Source: Amborella trichopoda
Taxonomy: Eukaryota; Streptophyta; Magnoliopsida; Amborellales; Amborellaceae
Length of the DNA: 64,000 nt
Assembly: GCF_000471905.2 (NCBI RefSeq)
Contig: NW_006500000.1
Location: 52,181 to 116,180 of the forward strand
Direction: 5' to 3'
In this document: positions 22,500-34,884 of the stretch, piece by piece
Layout: every line of letters begins with the position of its first letter
How positions within the stretch are numbered: the stretch's first letter is position 1
Program-made: the position numbers and the translations under genes
Notes under the pieces: model-generated
The model's input: only the letters and a program-made list of their open reading frames with translations
What the model was told of the DNA's origin: nothing
Database searches by the model: none

Positions 22500-23130
22500 T
22501 AAGATTTATGCTACAAATATTACAAATTAAATACAAAAGTATGTAAAACTTACAGTTTCATAAATATTACAATTAAATGCAGAAATATCTTTGGGAATAT
22601 TATAGAAATATCAAATTTTTTCAAATAATCATTTTTCAAGAAAAATGAAGCTACTTACACATAAAACTTACAATATCTAAAATTCATAATAATAAACATA
22701 AATATTACAATTTTATTGAAAAATAAAATACCATAATTTATTGTAATCTAAAATTCATAACCATAAACGAAATGTCACAATTTTATTAAAAGCAGAATTA
22801 CTAATTTTCAAATAATTATTTTTTAGGAAAGTGAGATCACTTACACTTAAAAATGATGAATATAAATATCATAATTTTATTAAAAATGGAATATTTTTCA
22901 TAAGAATAAAATCACTTACACATAAAACTTACAGTATTGGCAATATTACAATTGAATGCAGAAATATTAGTTTTTCAGTTGTGATTTTATAGGAAAATGA
23001 AGCCACTTACGCATATGTCTCTTTGAGATGAGAGATAAATTAAAATACTCAGTTTGATTTTCAAGTCGACCGTAGATCCTTTTATCATCTTGCATATCCC
23101 TTCAAGTAGACCGCAGATCCCTTTATCATC
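22500..23130. repeat. AT-rich degenerate repeats
   Basis: The phrases GAAGCTACTTACACATAAAAC, AAATATTACAATT and AAAATTCATAA recur at irregular 100-150-base spacing up to about 23010. A ~58-base duplication around AGTCGACCGTAGATCC and AGTAGACCGCAGATCC follows at 23045-23130. No gene is seen here or at 23130-23700. Confidence 0.5.
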
Positions 23131-23699
23131 TTGAAATGATTTGATAAGTTCAATGATTTTGTTAAGTGATTTCACAACTTAAGCAATTTTTTAATTCTGT
23201 TAATTATGGAAACATATTTGATTAGTCCTGTAGAAGTTCAAATGAAAAATGCAAAGACGTAAATTTAAAGGGGAACGCATTTGATTGATGCAATCCTTCA
23301 ATTTGTAGTTTATTTTTCGCTTCTCACTTGTGACTTTTCAATTGTGCACCTTGCGTTCTTTGTTGACCATTCCCTCACTCCGAAGCGCCGCCAATCACGA
23401 CCGTCCATCTCGAACCCCAGATCCCCGCTTTCCCAAGTGATCCTGGCCGTTCATTACAGCGACTGGACTATCACCGTAATAGACACCACAGAAATGAAGG
23501 AACAAAGGACACGGCGTGCCCACAGCTCTCCTTTTTTAACGACTAGGAATAGAACCGATATATAAATAATATTACGAGGCATTTACGGAAAATTTGGAAC
23601 CAATCCTGTCCTCTCCTCCCCAGCCTCAACGGCCCAGTTGTAAGGTGTCGGATTTCAAACCAAATAATTTAACCCAGTTTTAGGGAAGCTGTGGAGTCC

Positions 23700-23811
23700 G
23701 CCCTGCGACTATAAAGTCAGTTGTATTGGCTCTGCGCATTTTGCGTTGTCCTATGGATGCCCTTTAGAGTGATCTCTCTTCCTCCGTCATCTTCAATCGG
23801 ACTTCCACAAG
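23700..23811 (+). promoter_or_regulatory. Probable core promoter and first 5' leader exon of the ADP/ATP carrier gene
   Basis: TATAAAG at 23710-23716 lies in a short GC-richer stretch. Transcription would start near 23740, and a candidate leader exon ends ACAAG at 23811 before GTGAAAAC. The downstream sequence is T-rich, intron-like, and reaches the acceptor TTTAATCAG at 28184, 19 bases before the start codon. A spliced leader is known for plant AAC genes, but these borders are inferred. Confidence 0.5.
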
Positions 23812-25606
23812 GTGAAAACCCTAGGGTTTCTCCGATCTCTGTATGCCCTATGTGAGAATGTTTTTGTCTTTCTCCATTTTCTGATTCATTATTTGGTAGA
23901 TCTTCCCTCATCTCAGGTTTTTTACTTCGGATTTAGGTTAAGAGTTTCTGATCTGCAATTCTATAGCTTATGGTTGTCTTTTATGATGTCGTTTTTCTTT
24001 TCGTTTTGGTCCGATTAAGATCCGAAATGTAATTTTTGGACTGCATTTCCATAGTCGTGTCCGTTTCAGTTTTACAGTTTTATAGGAAATCTGATTATCG
24101 CTTGCATTTCGTAGTTTGTTCTGTGTGGCTAGCTGTGCTTGATGTGAATTTTGATATTGTCCACCTGATTATTGTTTCGTTCTATTTTTTTGCATCAGAT
24201 CTGTAGGCTATGATTCTCCTTTTAGGTCTTGGTCTTTCTGCTTTCATGGTTTCATATGCAGGGCCTAGCCAGGCCATGTATTCATATAACCTTTGGTTTT
24301 TCTTTTTTTTTCATGATTTTATCTGTTCTATTGAATGTTACCCATGAATCAATAGTTTAGTATGTGTTTGCCTGTTCGATATGCTATTTTTTAGGTTCGG
24401 ATATCTTTAGATCTTGTTATGTGCCTTCAGATCTGCTGATTTTAATTTATTTATTTATTTAGTTGTTTCTGTACAATATGACTCTGCGGACATGTATCGA
24501 CTTTTACTTAATGTTCTGCTAGATTAATGTCTTACAGCTTTTTTTTTATGGTATTCGTGAACTCTGTTCTTGTATTACATTTTGGGAACATGTTGTATCT
24601 GATTCTGATTATCTTCTTTTTCACCTTTCAGTGTAAGTATTATACACCACAAGCACTAGATCCTTAGCGTTTCTAATCCATAAACAAACTAATACAATGG
24701 GTGGGTCTCACAAGCCCCTACTAGTGTGGCATACACATGGTAGAATATATAATGTCTGATTTTGTTATTTTTTACTCTTTTTGTTGGTTGCATGTCATTA
24801 ATTTTTTTTGAGTCTTGGTGTACTATTTTAAAATGGACTGCAGTGGTATACATAAAAGCAAGGGATTGAAATAGTTACTGCTTAACTAGAATGGTATTGA
24901 AGAAAATTAATAGTTTCTTGAATGGATATGTTATGCAATTTGATTGTTGCTTCTCTATTTGCTTGAACTGCAATGGTGCTTTGCTTTGTGATAGGTATTG
25001 TGTTGAGATATTGCACTAGTAATATATGTTTTTCAATTGGCATTGCATTAATCTGTCATCTGATGAAATATTAATTTGTTGGTCCAATATTGAACTGCCA
25101 TAAGTAAAATATGACTGTTTTTTAATTTGTAAACCATGAATATGAAAGAAGACTTATAGGATTTTGTAAGATGAAGGTGGGAAATTGGTCAGACCAGAAT
25201 TTGCAGGGAAAATGTTGCAAAACCAATAGAGACAGCAACATAGTGCTACTTGTATGGGGGGCCTGTCCAATTCATGTTGACTGTGGTTTGTTGTATGCAT
25301 TTGGTTAAAACGTGGAACTGGCGAGTAACTGCATAGAGAAATGTAAGAGGGCCCCTTGAAAAGCGATACATCAGAGAGGGATGTGTGTTCAAATCAGTTT
25401 CAATCCATGTTATTTATTTGTGTTGGGATCAATATTCTGTCTGTTTTTTTTTTAAAATTATTTATTTGTTTGCGTATATTTTCCTTTGGAGCTGTTGCGG
25501 GATCTTGCTGGTTTAAATTTTTGTGAGATTTGGGCATAGCTCGAGCTGTGATGCTCTTTTTGTGTTACTGAATGTTCTTAAATGTCAAAAGTCAGATTAG
25601 ATCTTA

Positions 25607-26284
25607 GGGAAATTATCTGAATTATCTCTTTCTTCAAATAATTAAAAAGAAAACCTATTTTTTTGAAAACCTTATTTATACCCAGCTTTTTTTGCTGTTA
25701 ATCTTTTATTGCCCAAAATAGCCAAATCGATTCTATTAGGGCTTGAAGGTCGTCATGGTCTCTTTCTTTGTGCTAAAGTATGATGGTTGTGAAGTCATCA
25801 CATTTCTACTAGAACTATGAAGGCCCTTTAAGATATAATAACTTTAACCATATGGGCTTTTAAGTTATAAAACATCACTGTTCTAATAGAACCATGATGG
25901 TGTTTAACTTATGGGAACCATCACGGTCCTAGCAGAACTGTAATGGTTTAGAACTGTGAAGGTGGGAAGTTTTTAAGTTAACTTAAACCATCAGAATTCT
26001 AAAAGAACCCTGATGGTTATTGTTAGGGTAGAGAGGTTATTGCTAGAGAGAGAAAACTGTGACGCTTACTATATCTTAAAAGGCCATCGTGGTTCTAGTA
26101 CAACCATGATTCTTTATAACTTCACAATCATCATGTTTTAGTGCAAAGAAAGGGACTGTGATGATAAGTGTATTTTAGGCAATAATAGATGAACTGTAAA
26201 AAAGGGTATGAACAAGATTTTTTAAAAAAATGAGTTTTTTTTTTTGATATTTTTTGAAAAAAGGGATATTTTTCATAATTTTCC
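25607..26284. mobile_element. Mutator-like foldback MITE, 678 bp
   Basis: The ends are GGGAAATTATCTGAATTATC and, on the opposite strand, GGAAAATTATGAAAAATATC. The two arms stay alignable almost to the centre (for example TTTCTTTGTGCTAAAGTATG against TTTCTTTGCACTAAAACATG), so the whole element can fold into one long hairpin. It is flanked by 9-bp direct repeats TAGATCTTA (25598-25606) and TAGATTTTA (26285-26293), the length expected for Mutator-type insertions. The arms also carry short internal repeats around GAACCATGATGG. Confidence 0.88.
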
Positions 26285-26626
26285 TAGATTTTATGTTGTT
26301 AATTGATGTTGGGTCCTGTTGTTTGGTCAGATTGGTACTTGACCCAATTCCTAGGGCTCTCATGAATCTAGTTACAATATCAAAGCTTAGGATGATTCAA
26401 CATCAAAATCAATGTTTAAAGGTGGGCCTAGGCACATTGCCAAGGCTGTGCTTGGCCAGGAACCCTGAGCCTAGCCCTAGGAGACCCCCCAGGTACTATG
26501 TATGCCCAAGGGTGGAAATGTCCTCTTGGCGAGGGGCATTTTCCATCATTCCCTGCCCCCAATAAGGGTAAAGTGGGGGTTTTTTCTATGTCCATAATCC
26601 CATATCAACCTTAAAAGACTCAAAAA

Positions 26627-26959
26627 CAATGTTGTCAGATTCGCTTTGGAGTCTTCCTTGGTTTGGTGAGAAAAATGAAGCAATTCGGTGCTTTGGCTGA
26701 TTGGAGGAAGACTTCGAACTTTTTTTAATTTAATAAAAATAAATCATATATTTATGTATAAAATATATACAAAGAATGTAAAAAATAAAAAATGAAAAAA
26801 TAAAAAATACTTTTATATAGCTATTTCTTTACTGGCTGAAGCAGACCCGAAGAAGGCCCGAATCATATCCAAGGCGGCAGCACCCGGCTTCGCTTCTCTT
26901 CGGTTTATGCCCAAAATCCAAAAGCTTCGGTGTCAAGCGAAGCAAATTTGATAACATTG
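26627..26959. mobile_element. hAT-type MITE, 333 bp
   Basis: The ends are CAATGTTGTCAGATTCGCTT and, on the opposite strand, CAATGTTATCAAATTTGCTT. Flanking 8-mers are CTCAAAAA (26619-26626) and CTAAAAAA (26960-26967), seven of eight matching. AT-rich non-coding core. Confidence 0.8.
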
Positions 26960-28203
26960 CTAAAAAAACACAAAAGTTATCATCAAATTTAGAATTTGGT
27001 TGGAGAGAAACTTCAAATTCGACGCTTCCAAAATTGAAACCAAATATTGTTATTGTTGTTTATGGACCCTCATTTGAGGGTTATTAGAGAGCTTTTGAGA
27101 TTGGGAAGCATCTCAAACATTGAAGATTGAGCATAAAAGTAAGTCAAAGGCATTCTTATTTGAGTTTTCTTGTTATTTCGATATGTCCACTATAATTCTT
27201 ACTATATTACAGGCCTGTTTGCCTGGAAAATCTGGGTAAAGAATCTCTCTCTATATATATATATTATGATCTAATGAACGGCTGAACTCACAATTTGTTG
27301 CTTCTCTTTGGCTTTGTTCTGACTACTGTTAGAATGAAGAGTTCAACTTGCCTTTTAGTAACAATGTCAAAACCCTCAACAATAGGGGCTTTTTGCTATT
27401 GCCCTAAAGCCCTCTCCTACTTGGGCAATGACAAGACTTAGCTACACATCAAAGCATTCTTCAGTCACTTTCTAGTTCGTTGCGCTAAGGACAAAATTTG
27501 CTGGGGCTTTGCTCGAGGGCTACACATCAAATCCCTAGGGAGCGAGTGCTTTGATGTGTATCCTACACTGACAAGTTACTAGATTTGAAAATTAAGTGAT
27601 TTTTGGTGAACATCATCAAAAAAAGAAAAAAAATGAAGTGATTTTAAAGCTTTTCATTTAGCAATGAGCTTGTAGATGCTGTTACTCATTCCTTGAGGGA
27701 AATACTTTTATATGTAGGCAATTCTAATAACACCATTTTTTTGGGTAAGTAATTGTAATAACACACCTGATTAAGGATTTCTGTCTGCTTTCTAAATGAT
27801 GTAAGTCTGCGAGTACTGTGCAATTGGAAAATGTGATGCTTATCTTTATACCAGATGGCTACATACATATATATATGTATATATATATCATATATACACA
27901 CACAATGTACTACCGAACTGTCTCCAAACTAGTAAAGTATCTGTACCTGAGTCCCATTTCATGTAGAGGAATAGACTTTACCTGTCACTTGGTGCTCATG
28001 AGATTATTTTAGTCTGCATGTTGATGGTTAATGCTATCACCATATTTTGTCACCATATTTTGTCAACTGTAATAGTGACTGCATCTATATCCTAGTTAAA
28101 TGTTATTATTATTATTTTTTGCATGTTCATGGTTCACCACAGTATCAACACATATCAACCGTAACATTGAATACATTTAATCAGGTCTCCAGAGTTTTAA
28201 AAC

Positions 28204-28716
28204 ATGGCTGACCACTGTCGCCATCCATCCATCGCCCAGACAGTTTTTGGGCAATCTTACCTCTACTCAAGACTATCCCCAAAGATGCAAGCCCCAAACT
28301 GCGGCAGCATCCATCGCATGGCCATTGTTCATGATACAAATCCATTGCCAGCTGTATATGGCAATACGACACTGCAAAACTCGTTCTTGGAGGCTTGCCG
28401 AGGTGGCCAGAGCCTATCAATGGCTGCCCCTATCTCGCCTGTCTTGGTCCAAGCTCCCTCCGAGAAAGGTGCAAAAGGATTCGTTATTGATTTCTTAATG
28501 GGGGGAGTCTCTGCTGCTGTGTCCAAGACAGCTGCTGCTCCCATTGAGCGTGTGAAGCTTTTGATCCAAAACCAGGATGAGATGATTAAGGCTGGTAGGC
28601 TCTCAGAGCCTTACAAGGGTATCGGAGACTGCTTTGGCCGAACAATCAAGGAAGAGGGTTTCCTTGCTCTGTGGAGAGGAAATACTGCAAATGTCATCCG
28701 TTACTTCCCTACCCAG
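28204..28716 (+). CDS. AAC: ADP/ATP carrier exon 1
   Basis: 171 codons: the N-terminal extension, first transmembrane helix, motif PIERVK and matrix loop ending VIRYFPTQ before GTGTGATAC. Confidence 0.97.
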
Positions 28717-30510
28717 GTGTGATACTTCTCTATGGCGGTTTCTTTTGTTTATTCGCATTTTCTTCTGTGTGAGTTGGTCTCTATCCACGAGCTTTTTCTT
28801 CTCCATCAACGGTTTTGTTTTTGTTGACTTTATCTTCTCTTGTTGGAGGATCTGTGTGCGCTCGTGTTTATTTATCTGTGCATTGTTTTTGTTGATTAAT
28901 CTCGGTCCTGTATTTGTGCATTTTCTCCTCTCTTTGGGAGCTTCATATTTGTGCTTCTTTTGATGGTGACATTCCTCTTTGGTTTTAATACCCTGCTTGA
29001 CTCCAGAACCATAATTACCACAATTGCCGATGTTTGTTGCTTCACTAGATGCTATACAATAATCAAATGGATAATGTGAAAACCATAGTACATTGGATCA
29101 TCACTAAGAGGTGGTGGATGATGGGGAGTGGGCCAGAAGAGGACATGATCCCAAGGAGGGTGACCTTCTGCTATTTCCTCATCAATATTGTTCATCTAAG
29201 ATGGACTGATGATGATGATGCTGTGGACAGTGGGTTTTCTTTGGTTCATTGGATTGTAGTATAGTATGTTACATTACTGGGTTCAAAATTGCATCATTAT
29301 TTATCATTAGTTTGGACATAAAAATTCAAGGTGACTAATTCTATTTCAATAAGCAGGCTTTGAACTTTGCCTTCAAGGATTACTTCAAGAGACTCTTCAA
29401 CTTTAAAAAAGACAGAGATGGCTACTGGAAATGGTTTGCGGGCAACTTGGCTTCTGGTGGAGCTGCCGGTGCCTCATCACTCCTCTTTGTCTATTCTTTG
29501 GATTATGCTCGTACCCGTTTGGCAAATGATGCTAAGGCTGCAAAGAAGGGTGGGGAGAGGCAATTCAATGGCCTGGTCGATGTATACAAGAAGACCCTCA
29601 AATCAGATGGTGTTGCTGGTCTCTACCGTGGTTTCAACATCTCATGTGTTGGTATCATTGTGTACCGAGGTCTCTACTTTGGGATGTATGATTCTCTCAA
29701 GCCTGTCGTACTTACTGGGAATTTGCAGGTCAGTACCATGTTTGTGCCGAGCCTAGATTGCAGCTTCATTTCATTCTATTTACATGTTTAGAGGAATGGT
29801 CCTGTGAATGGGCTGTCCATTTTTCCATCGGATAGGGATTATTGTTGGTAGAATGGGTAACCATTCTCACTCCCTGCTCTCCTCCTCAGACATGCAATCA
29901 GAGGCATCTCTCTCTCGCTCTCTACCCACTTGCATCTAGCGGCATCTGCTTTTCTAGACATCCCACCTCCCATATCTTCCTCTCCATTCCTCATCCCTGT
30001 ACCCTTCTCTCTCTCACACACATAAAGTTGGGTTGTTCAGGCCTTTAAGGCCTAACCTGGTATTTCCTGTTGATCGTCTCTTTCTGCGTGTTGTAGATTG
30101 TCTATTTACTGGCTATTGTCTCATATGTTCATCGTGCTTTAGCTGGTTTAATTATACTAAAGAAAAGAAGCTTACATCTGGTTCCATACCTATCTATGAT
30201 GCGGTTACAGGACAGTTTCTTGGCAAGTTTCCTTTTGGGTTGGGGTATCACAATCGGTGCTGGGCTCGCATCCTACCCTATTGACACAGTCCGTAGAAGG
30301 ATGATGATGACCTCTGGTGAAGCAGTCAAGTACAAGAGCTCTTTGGATTGCTTTAATCAGATTTTAAAGAATGAGGGTGCCAAGTCGCTCTTCAAGGGTG
30401 CCGGTGCCAACATCCTCCGTGCTGTGGCAGGTGCTGGTGTGCTAGCAGGTTACGACAAGCTGCAGGTGGTTGTTCTTGGCAAGAAGTACGGATCTGGAGG
30501 TGGGGGCTAA
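28204..30510 (+). CDS. AAC: Mitochondrial ADP,ATP carrier protein (adenine nucleotide translocator)
   Basis: Exons 28204-28716, 29357-29728 and 30211-30510, all GT/AG and phase 0, give 394 residues. The product is the inner-membrane carrier that exchanges cytosolic ADP for matrix ATP. Three mitochondrial-carrier repeats are visible. Their signature motifs are PIERVK at 113-118, the relaxed second motif SLDYAR at 218-223, and PIDTVR at 318-323, running into the family-specific RRRMMM at 323-328. An N-terminal extension of about 90 residues precedes the first helix ([16 protein letters not shown]), as in plant AAC precursors. The C-terminus is Gly-rich (KKYGSGGGG). The ATG at 28204 in the context AAACATGG is the first in frame after the leader acceptor. 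Its neighbour PURH is convergent and the dehydrogenase gene divergent. Confidence 0.97.
29357..29728 (+). CDS. AAC: ADP/ATP carrier exon 2
   Basis: 124 codons, from [10 protein letters not shown] after AAGCAG to VVLTGNLQ before GTCAGTACC. It covers the second carrier repeat and the start of the third. Confidence 0.97.
30211..30510 (+). CDS. AAC: ADP/ATP carrier exon 3
   Basis: 99 codons plus TAA. It begins [12 protein letters not shown] after GGTTACAG and includes [11 protein letters not shown]. It shows the carrier is complete. Confidence 0.97.
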   Translation, partial: DSFLASFLLGWGITIGAGLASYPIDTVRRRMMMTSGEAVKYKSSLDCFNQILKNEGAKSLFKGAGANILRAVAGAGVLAGYDKLQVVVLGKKYGSGGGG

Positions 30511-31083
30511 TTAGTCTTTTGCACCAGCTACCCCGTTCTCGTGATGGTGATGAAAAGGCATACAGTAACTTTTTTAGATCGATTCTGTGCTTTGTTTTTT
30601 CTTTACATGCACTATTCGCCTACCATTGATTGGAGAGGTGTAATTTTGGTTGCTTTTCCCCTTTTTTTCCTCTGAATAATTTTGAGCGGCAGCCTTTTCT
30701 GTGTGTCTTTTTTTTTCCAAATTCAGGAGGGAAACTCTGCGGTGATAACAATTGATTGAAATAATTCTATGGCATGTGCTTGATTCTCATGCCCCATCTT
30801 GATGCACAACCATAATTTGTTTGGGTCTAGAGAAGAAATATAAATGTGGTTATGGATCCTAGAGATGAAAAATGGTTTTCCGCGAGTAGTTTATTCTCAA
30901 ACAGTATTATTTCCTCGTTACGTGAGAAGAATTGGAGGTCCTGTGGTCAACTGTATTCCCTACGGTCATGGTTAGGCGATGCCAATTACTGCCAAATTGA
31001 AACTTATGGTTTTATGCGGTTATATTTTGTACCAGTTCAAACGACTACTGGGCTTTGGTGTGAGGCTGATTATGTATATTTTA
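30511..31083 (+). other. Probable 3' UTR and downstream flank of the ADP/ATP carrier gene
   Basis: T-rich sequence after the stop codon. AATAAT-like elements near 30675 and 30758 could serve as polyadenylation signals, with none clearly canonical. The open frame at 30846-31121 has no family support. Confidence 0.4.
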
Positions 31084-31735
31084 GGTTTGCATCAGGTTGC
31101 AATCTTAAACAATCAAGTTGAGGCCTACCTCCAAACCGTCATAAGATGATTTTGGTGTTGATAATTATTGTGATGGTGGGGGAATCTATTTTCCATCTCA
31201 ATTTTAAATTTCAAACTCCAAGAATGGTTCCATGCAACTAGGTCTATAAACATGGAGGTATTAAAATTGGACGGTTGAGAAAATGTGTTGCAAAATGTAG
31301 CATTTTTGGGTCTTAGTCTTTTGTTTCTTCATGTCCATACATACACCTTGGTGTCCAGGTGATTAATTAGATGTTTTTTTTTATATCAAAACAACCATGT
31401 TTATGAGATGCATACTAATTTCAAGGTTTAAATCAACTTTTTACGTATGAAAATCTTGAAAATGAACGGCGTAAATGATATGTTGTAAAGTGTGCTATTT
31501 TTGAAACTTAAAATCTTTTTATTTTTCATTGTCATACATCTTCATGTCGAGATGATCAATCAAAGGGTTTTTCAATCTTTTTATTTTTCATGGTCATACA
31601 TCTTCATGTTGAGATGATCAATCAAAGGGTTTTTTAACATTAAAATTACATTTTTCGGTGGATTTTTGAGGTGCATCCATAGTTCTATATTATAAGGTTG
31701 CATCTTATATAATTTTTCCTTTATATAAACCCTTT
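31084..31735. repeat. Dispersed inverted-repeat family: one copy and a partial second copy
   Basis: It begins GCATCAGGTTGCAATCTTAA, about 570 bases after the carrier stop codon. Core phrases include AAAATGTGTTGCAAAATGTA. A partial second copy follows from about 31440 and includes a 62-bp tandem duplication (31512-31573 and 31574-31635, unit starting AATCTTTTTATTTTTCAT). It ends near AAGGTTGCATCTTATATAA. Confidence 0.7.
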
Positions 31736-32110
31736 TAAGAAAATGTGTAGTGTGCGATGGATAAATCGACTGTTACTTTAATAGTGGACTTTTGGATAAT
31801 TCTTTTTTGGGTGGTTCTACCTATAAGGTTACAACTTCAAACAATCCAATTAAGACGCACCTCTAAATTTTATCTTAACATGTAATTTTATAATTTTTCC
31901 TTTTATATAAACCCTTGCTTTTAAGAAAATGTTGTAGTGTGAGATGGGTAAATCCACCGTTACTTTAATAGTGAGCTTTTGGATAATTTTTTCTTGGGTG
32001 CGGTTTCTATTTATAAGGTTACAACTTTAAACAATCCAATTAAGGCGACCTCTAAATTTTATCTTAACATGTAATTTTGGTGTAAAAAAACTTAGGATTA
32101 TGTGAAAATA
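31720..32110. repeat. Tandem duplication of family left ends (~190-bp period)
   Basis: Two units share TATATAAACCCTT, AAGAAAATG, TGTTACTTTAATAGTG and TATAAGGTTACAACTT.AAAC followed by CAATCCAATTAAG. Each therefore joins unrelated DNA to the left arm of the dispersed family. Confidence 0.7.
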
Positions 32111-32275
32111 TATTTTAATTATTGTATTAAAAAATATATAAATACAGCAATGCCCGCTGGGTTTTGAACTCATGACCTCTAGGAAAGTGAACTCCTGTAT
32201 AGAGTTTCGAACTGTGACATTGCACACTTTGGGATAGAGAGCAAAGTATTTGGTTGGCCATATGTATTATATGAA

Positions 32276-32575
32276 GGAAAATTGTTTCATGCAGGCTAGA
32301 TTGCATTTCTACAATATGCGGTCCACAGGTATAAAACATCCATTTTAAAAATGGATGCAAATAGGTGGTCCATCTAAAAACAATTGTAATTAACGGTCCA
32401 AATGTTTTCTTAATATAATTACTATTTCTTTTTTTTCTTTTTTTTTCATATCCATGATCTTCATATTAAAAATCGTATATTCTCTAAAAATTAGTATCAA
32501 ATTATATTTGAAAAATATATTTATTACCAAGTCCACATTTCAACAATATGCACGCTGGCCGCATAGAAACTGTCC
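32276..32575. mobile_element. Mutator-type MITE, 300 bp, perfect 9-bp target duplication
   Basis: The ends are GGAAAATTGTTTCATGCAGG and, on the opposite strand, GGACAGTTTCTATGCGGCC. Both are followed by ACAATATGC or CATATTGTTG arms. It is flanked by identical TTATATGAA at 32267-32275 and 32576-32584. Related to 34885-35194. Confidence 0.85.
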
Positions 32576-33299
32576 TTATATGAATGTGCCAGAATTGCTC
32601 TTCCTAACATATTATTAACACTTGGATACGCTAGATACCAACATGTGTATGAGTATTAATAGAACATTGGTATGTTTCGAGTCTTTAAACCCCCTTTGTA
32701 AGGCATTATGTTCTCTTAAATGACAATTCACTGGCAAAATAAGATAGAAGATTTTTACGTGCCAAATCTGACGAGACCTCGGATAAGATCTGCTCGGATT
32801 TGTGCACACACTGAAAAAGTTAGATCTATGAAATAAATTAAAACAGAAAATAAATTTCTAAACAAAGAGAGGAGGAGATACTTATCCGAGGAACCTAGAG
32901 TTGGGGCACATATCAAGACGGGTTCTTAATACGTTGTAGAATATTGAAGAAGGGGTTTGGAAGGGTTTTGGGATCCTAGAAGGTCTTGTTCCTAGGGTTT
33001 TGAATTAATAAACTTTTAGAGAATTTTTTGTAGAAAATTTGAGAAGATTAAAATTAGGATTCTAGTATAGGGTTTTTTAGGATTCTCCTAGATCTAGAGA
33101 ATATTTTATTATGGGAGGGATAGGTTTTAGATCGAGATGAAGATTGTGGATCCAATGATGCTTAACTTCTATCCACTTCTCTGTATGGGTCAATGGTAAA
33201 GCTACTTACTTCTTTAGGGACAAGGTGACCCACTTTCACTTTTTTTATATATACTGGTTGCTGAAAGTTTTAGCGTGATGTTTACGACAACAGTTAGTA

Positions 33300-34195
33300 A
33301 GGGAATCATCTTAGGAATGAAGATTAGTAGTATCTCATATGCAATATGCGAATGACACAATCACCTTTTGTGATCCATGTAAGGAGGAGATAAAAAAATC
33401 AGGGATATTTCTAAAGTGTGATGAGTTAGTAACTGGCGTCAAAGTCAATTTTAGCAAGACAAATTTGATTGGAATTGGATGCCAAGAAATAATTGTTGAG
33501 AGGTCGATTAATTTTTTGGGATGTGGTGTTGAAAGACTAACTTGCAAGTATTTGGGTATTTCTACAATGGATTCCAATATGGAATCCGGTTTTAGAAAGT
33601 TTTCATAAAAAGTTGGATTTAATTGGGAGGTAGATATACTTTAATTAAATCCACTTTGTCCAACTAACCAATGTGATTTATGTCGCTTTTTCGTATGCCC
33701 AAACAGATTGTGAAGTGCTTGGAAGGACTTATGAGGAATTTCCTATGGGGGAGCATTGATAAGATTTAAAAATTGCAGTCAGTTGGGAGAAAGTCTATAC
33801 AGTGGAGAGAGAAGGAGGCCTGGGCATTAGAAGATTAAAAATTATGAACTCTGGTTTGTTAGTCAAATGGTGGTGGAGTATACATACTCAATAAAATGTG
33901 CTTAAAGAGAAATATGGGGTGGATGGATGGACTAATTTTATTAAGAGCTCTAACAATAAGTCATTATTATCTCATGTTTGGAAAGGAATGGATTATTGCA
34001 GGCCTATTTACTTGAAATAAATGAAAAAAAGACTTTGTTTCGATTTGATAAGAAACTTGATAATTATGCACTAAAATATTATTTACGTGAGGAGTTCTCC
34101 AAAGTCTGCAACTCAAATCTACGAAAGCATCATGGTCAAACCACTTCTATTGACCTCTTCTCACATATTCTTGTTTGTGCTTGTATTATTATGTC
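33300..34195 (+). mobile_element. LINE (L1-type) reverse-transcriptase fragment
   Basis: Plus-strand pieces match plant L1 reverse transcriptase. A degenerate active-site box MQYANDTITFCDPC (YADD family) comes first, followed by VNFSKTNLIGIG and YLGISTMDSNM. Then come EREGGLGIRRLKIMNSGLLV and KWWW. Several stops and frame changes break it, and it is truncated on both sides. Confidence 0.8.
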
Positions 34196-34667
34196 ATAGA
34201 TTAATAAATTAAAGGGAAAACATCATTCAAATACTTTATTCACCTCAAAAGGTCCATGAGATTAGATCCTATATTTTAGCACACAATTGTTAACTTTTAT
34301 TTCATTCAGATGCCTCTTCACATACTTTCTTAATAGCGGAATGTTCGTTGCCCTAAATAAATATTTTAACTTCAGCCAAATGATTTAAACGCCCTATTCT
34401 AACTCAAAATTCAAAATATATTTTGTTATGAAAACATCTTGTTTTGAGTTTGAAAATAGGAACGGGCAAGATTATTTGAGTATTATTAACGAACTCATTT
34501 GGCTAATATGGCCTCCCTTAAAGTCACCAACAAGAAAAGATAGTTAATACCCTGCTTTCTTGGTAACAAACATGGGATACAATTTTTTAACCAAAAAAAT
34601 TGTTTTGAATTTGAAATCTAGAACGAACAGGGCATTTAAATAATGAGACTGCATACCACAAAATCAT

Positions 34668-34855
34668 TTATCTTTATGACAAGGAGTTCACAACTACTCA
34701 TAACCATTCAATATCAAATTGGATGGCTTGGGTCATGCCACGGTATTCAATAATTTTCTTTTGAACTTCAAGTCTAGTCACATTCGCCTCATTTGATATC
34801 TAATAGGCAAGAGTGATTATGACTTTGTATCAAAAGTAAATGGTCTTTTACAGAT
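34668..34855. repeat. Inverted-repeat element, GGATGGCTTGGGT type
   Basis: Shares CCATTCAATATCAAATTGG and GGCTTGGGT with the element at 37196-37400, and has imperfect inverted ends. Non-coding. The adjoining 34200-34667 holds only AT-rich DNA with a loose palindrome around 34390-34470. Confidence 0.45.
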
Positions 34856-34884
34856 TTTTCCTTAAATAATCAGGTTTTAGTAAG

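Larger units (their letters stand above)
23812..28183 (+). other. Probable leader intron of the ADP/ATP carrier gene (4.4 kb)
   Basis: T-rich sequence between the inferred leader exon and the acceptor at 28183-28184. It contains a Mutator-like foldback element, a small hAT MITE and a (TA)n stretch near 27858-27903. A GCCTAGGC-rich fragment at about 26405-26500 resembles a hAT end. No coding exon is recognised in it. Confidence 0.5.

Noticed and set aside
23281-23565. 94-codon plus-strand frame ahead of the carrier promoter
   Set aside because: No family features, no splice or leader support; lies in the intergenic promoter region.
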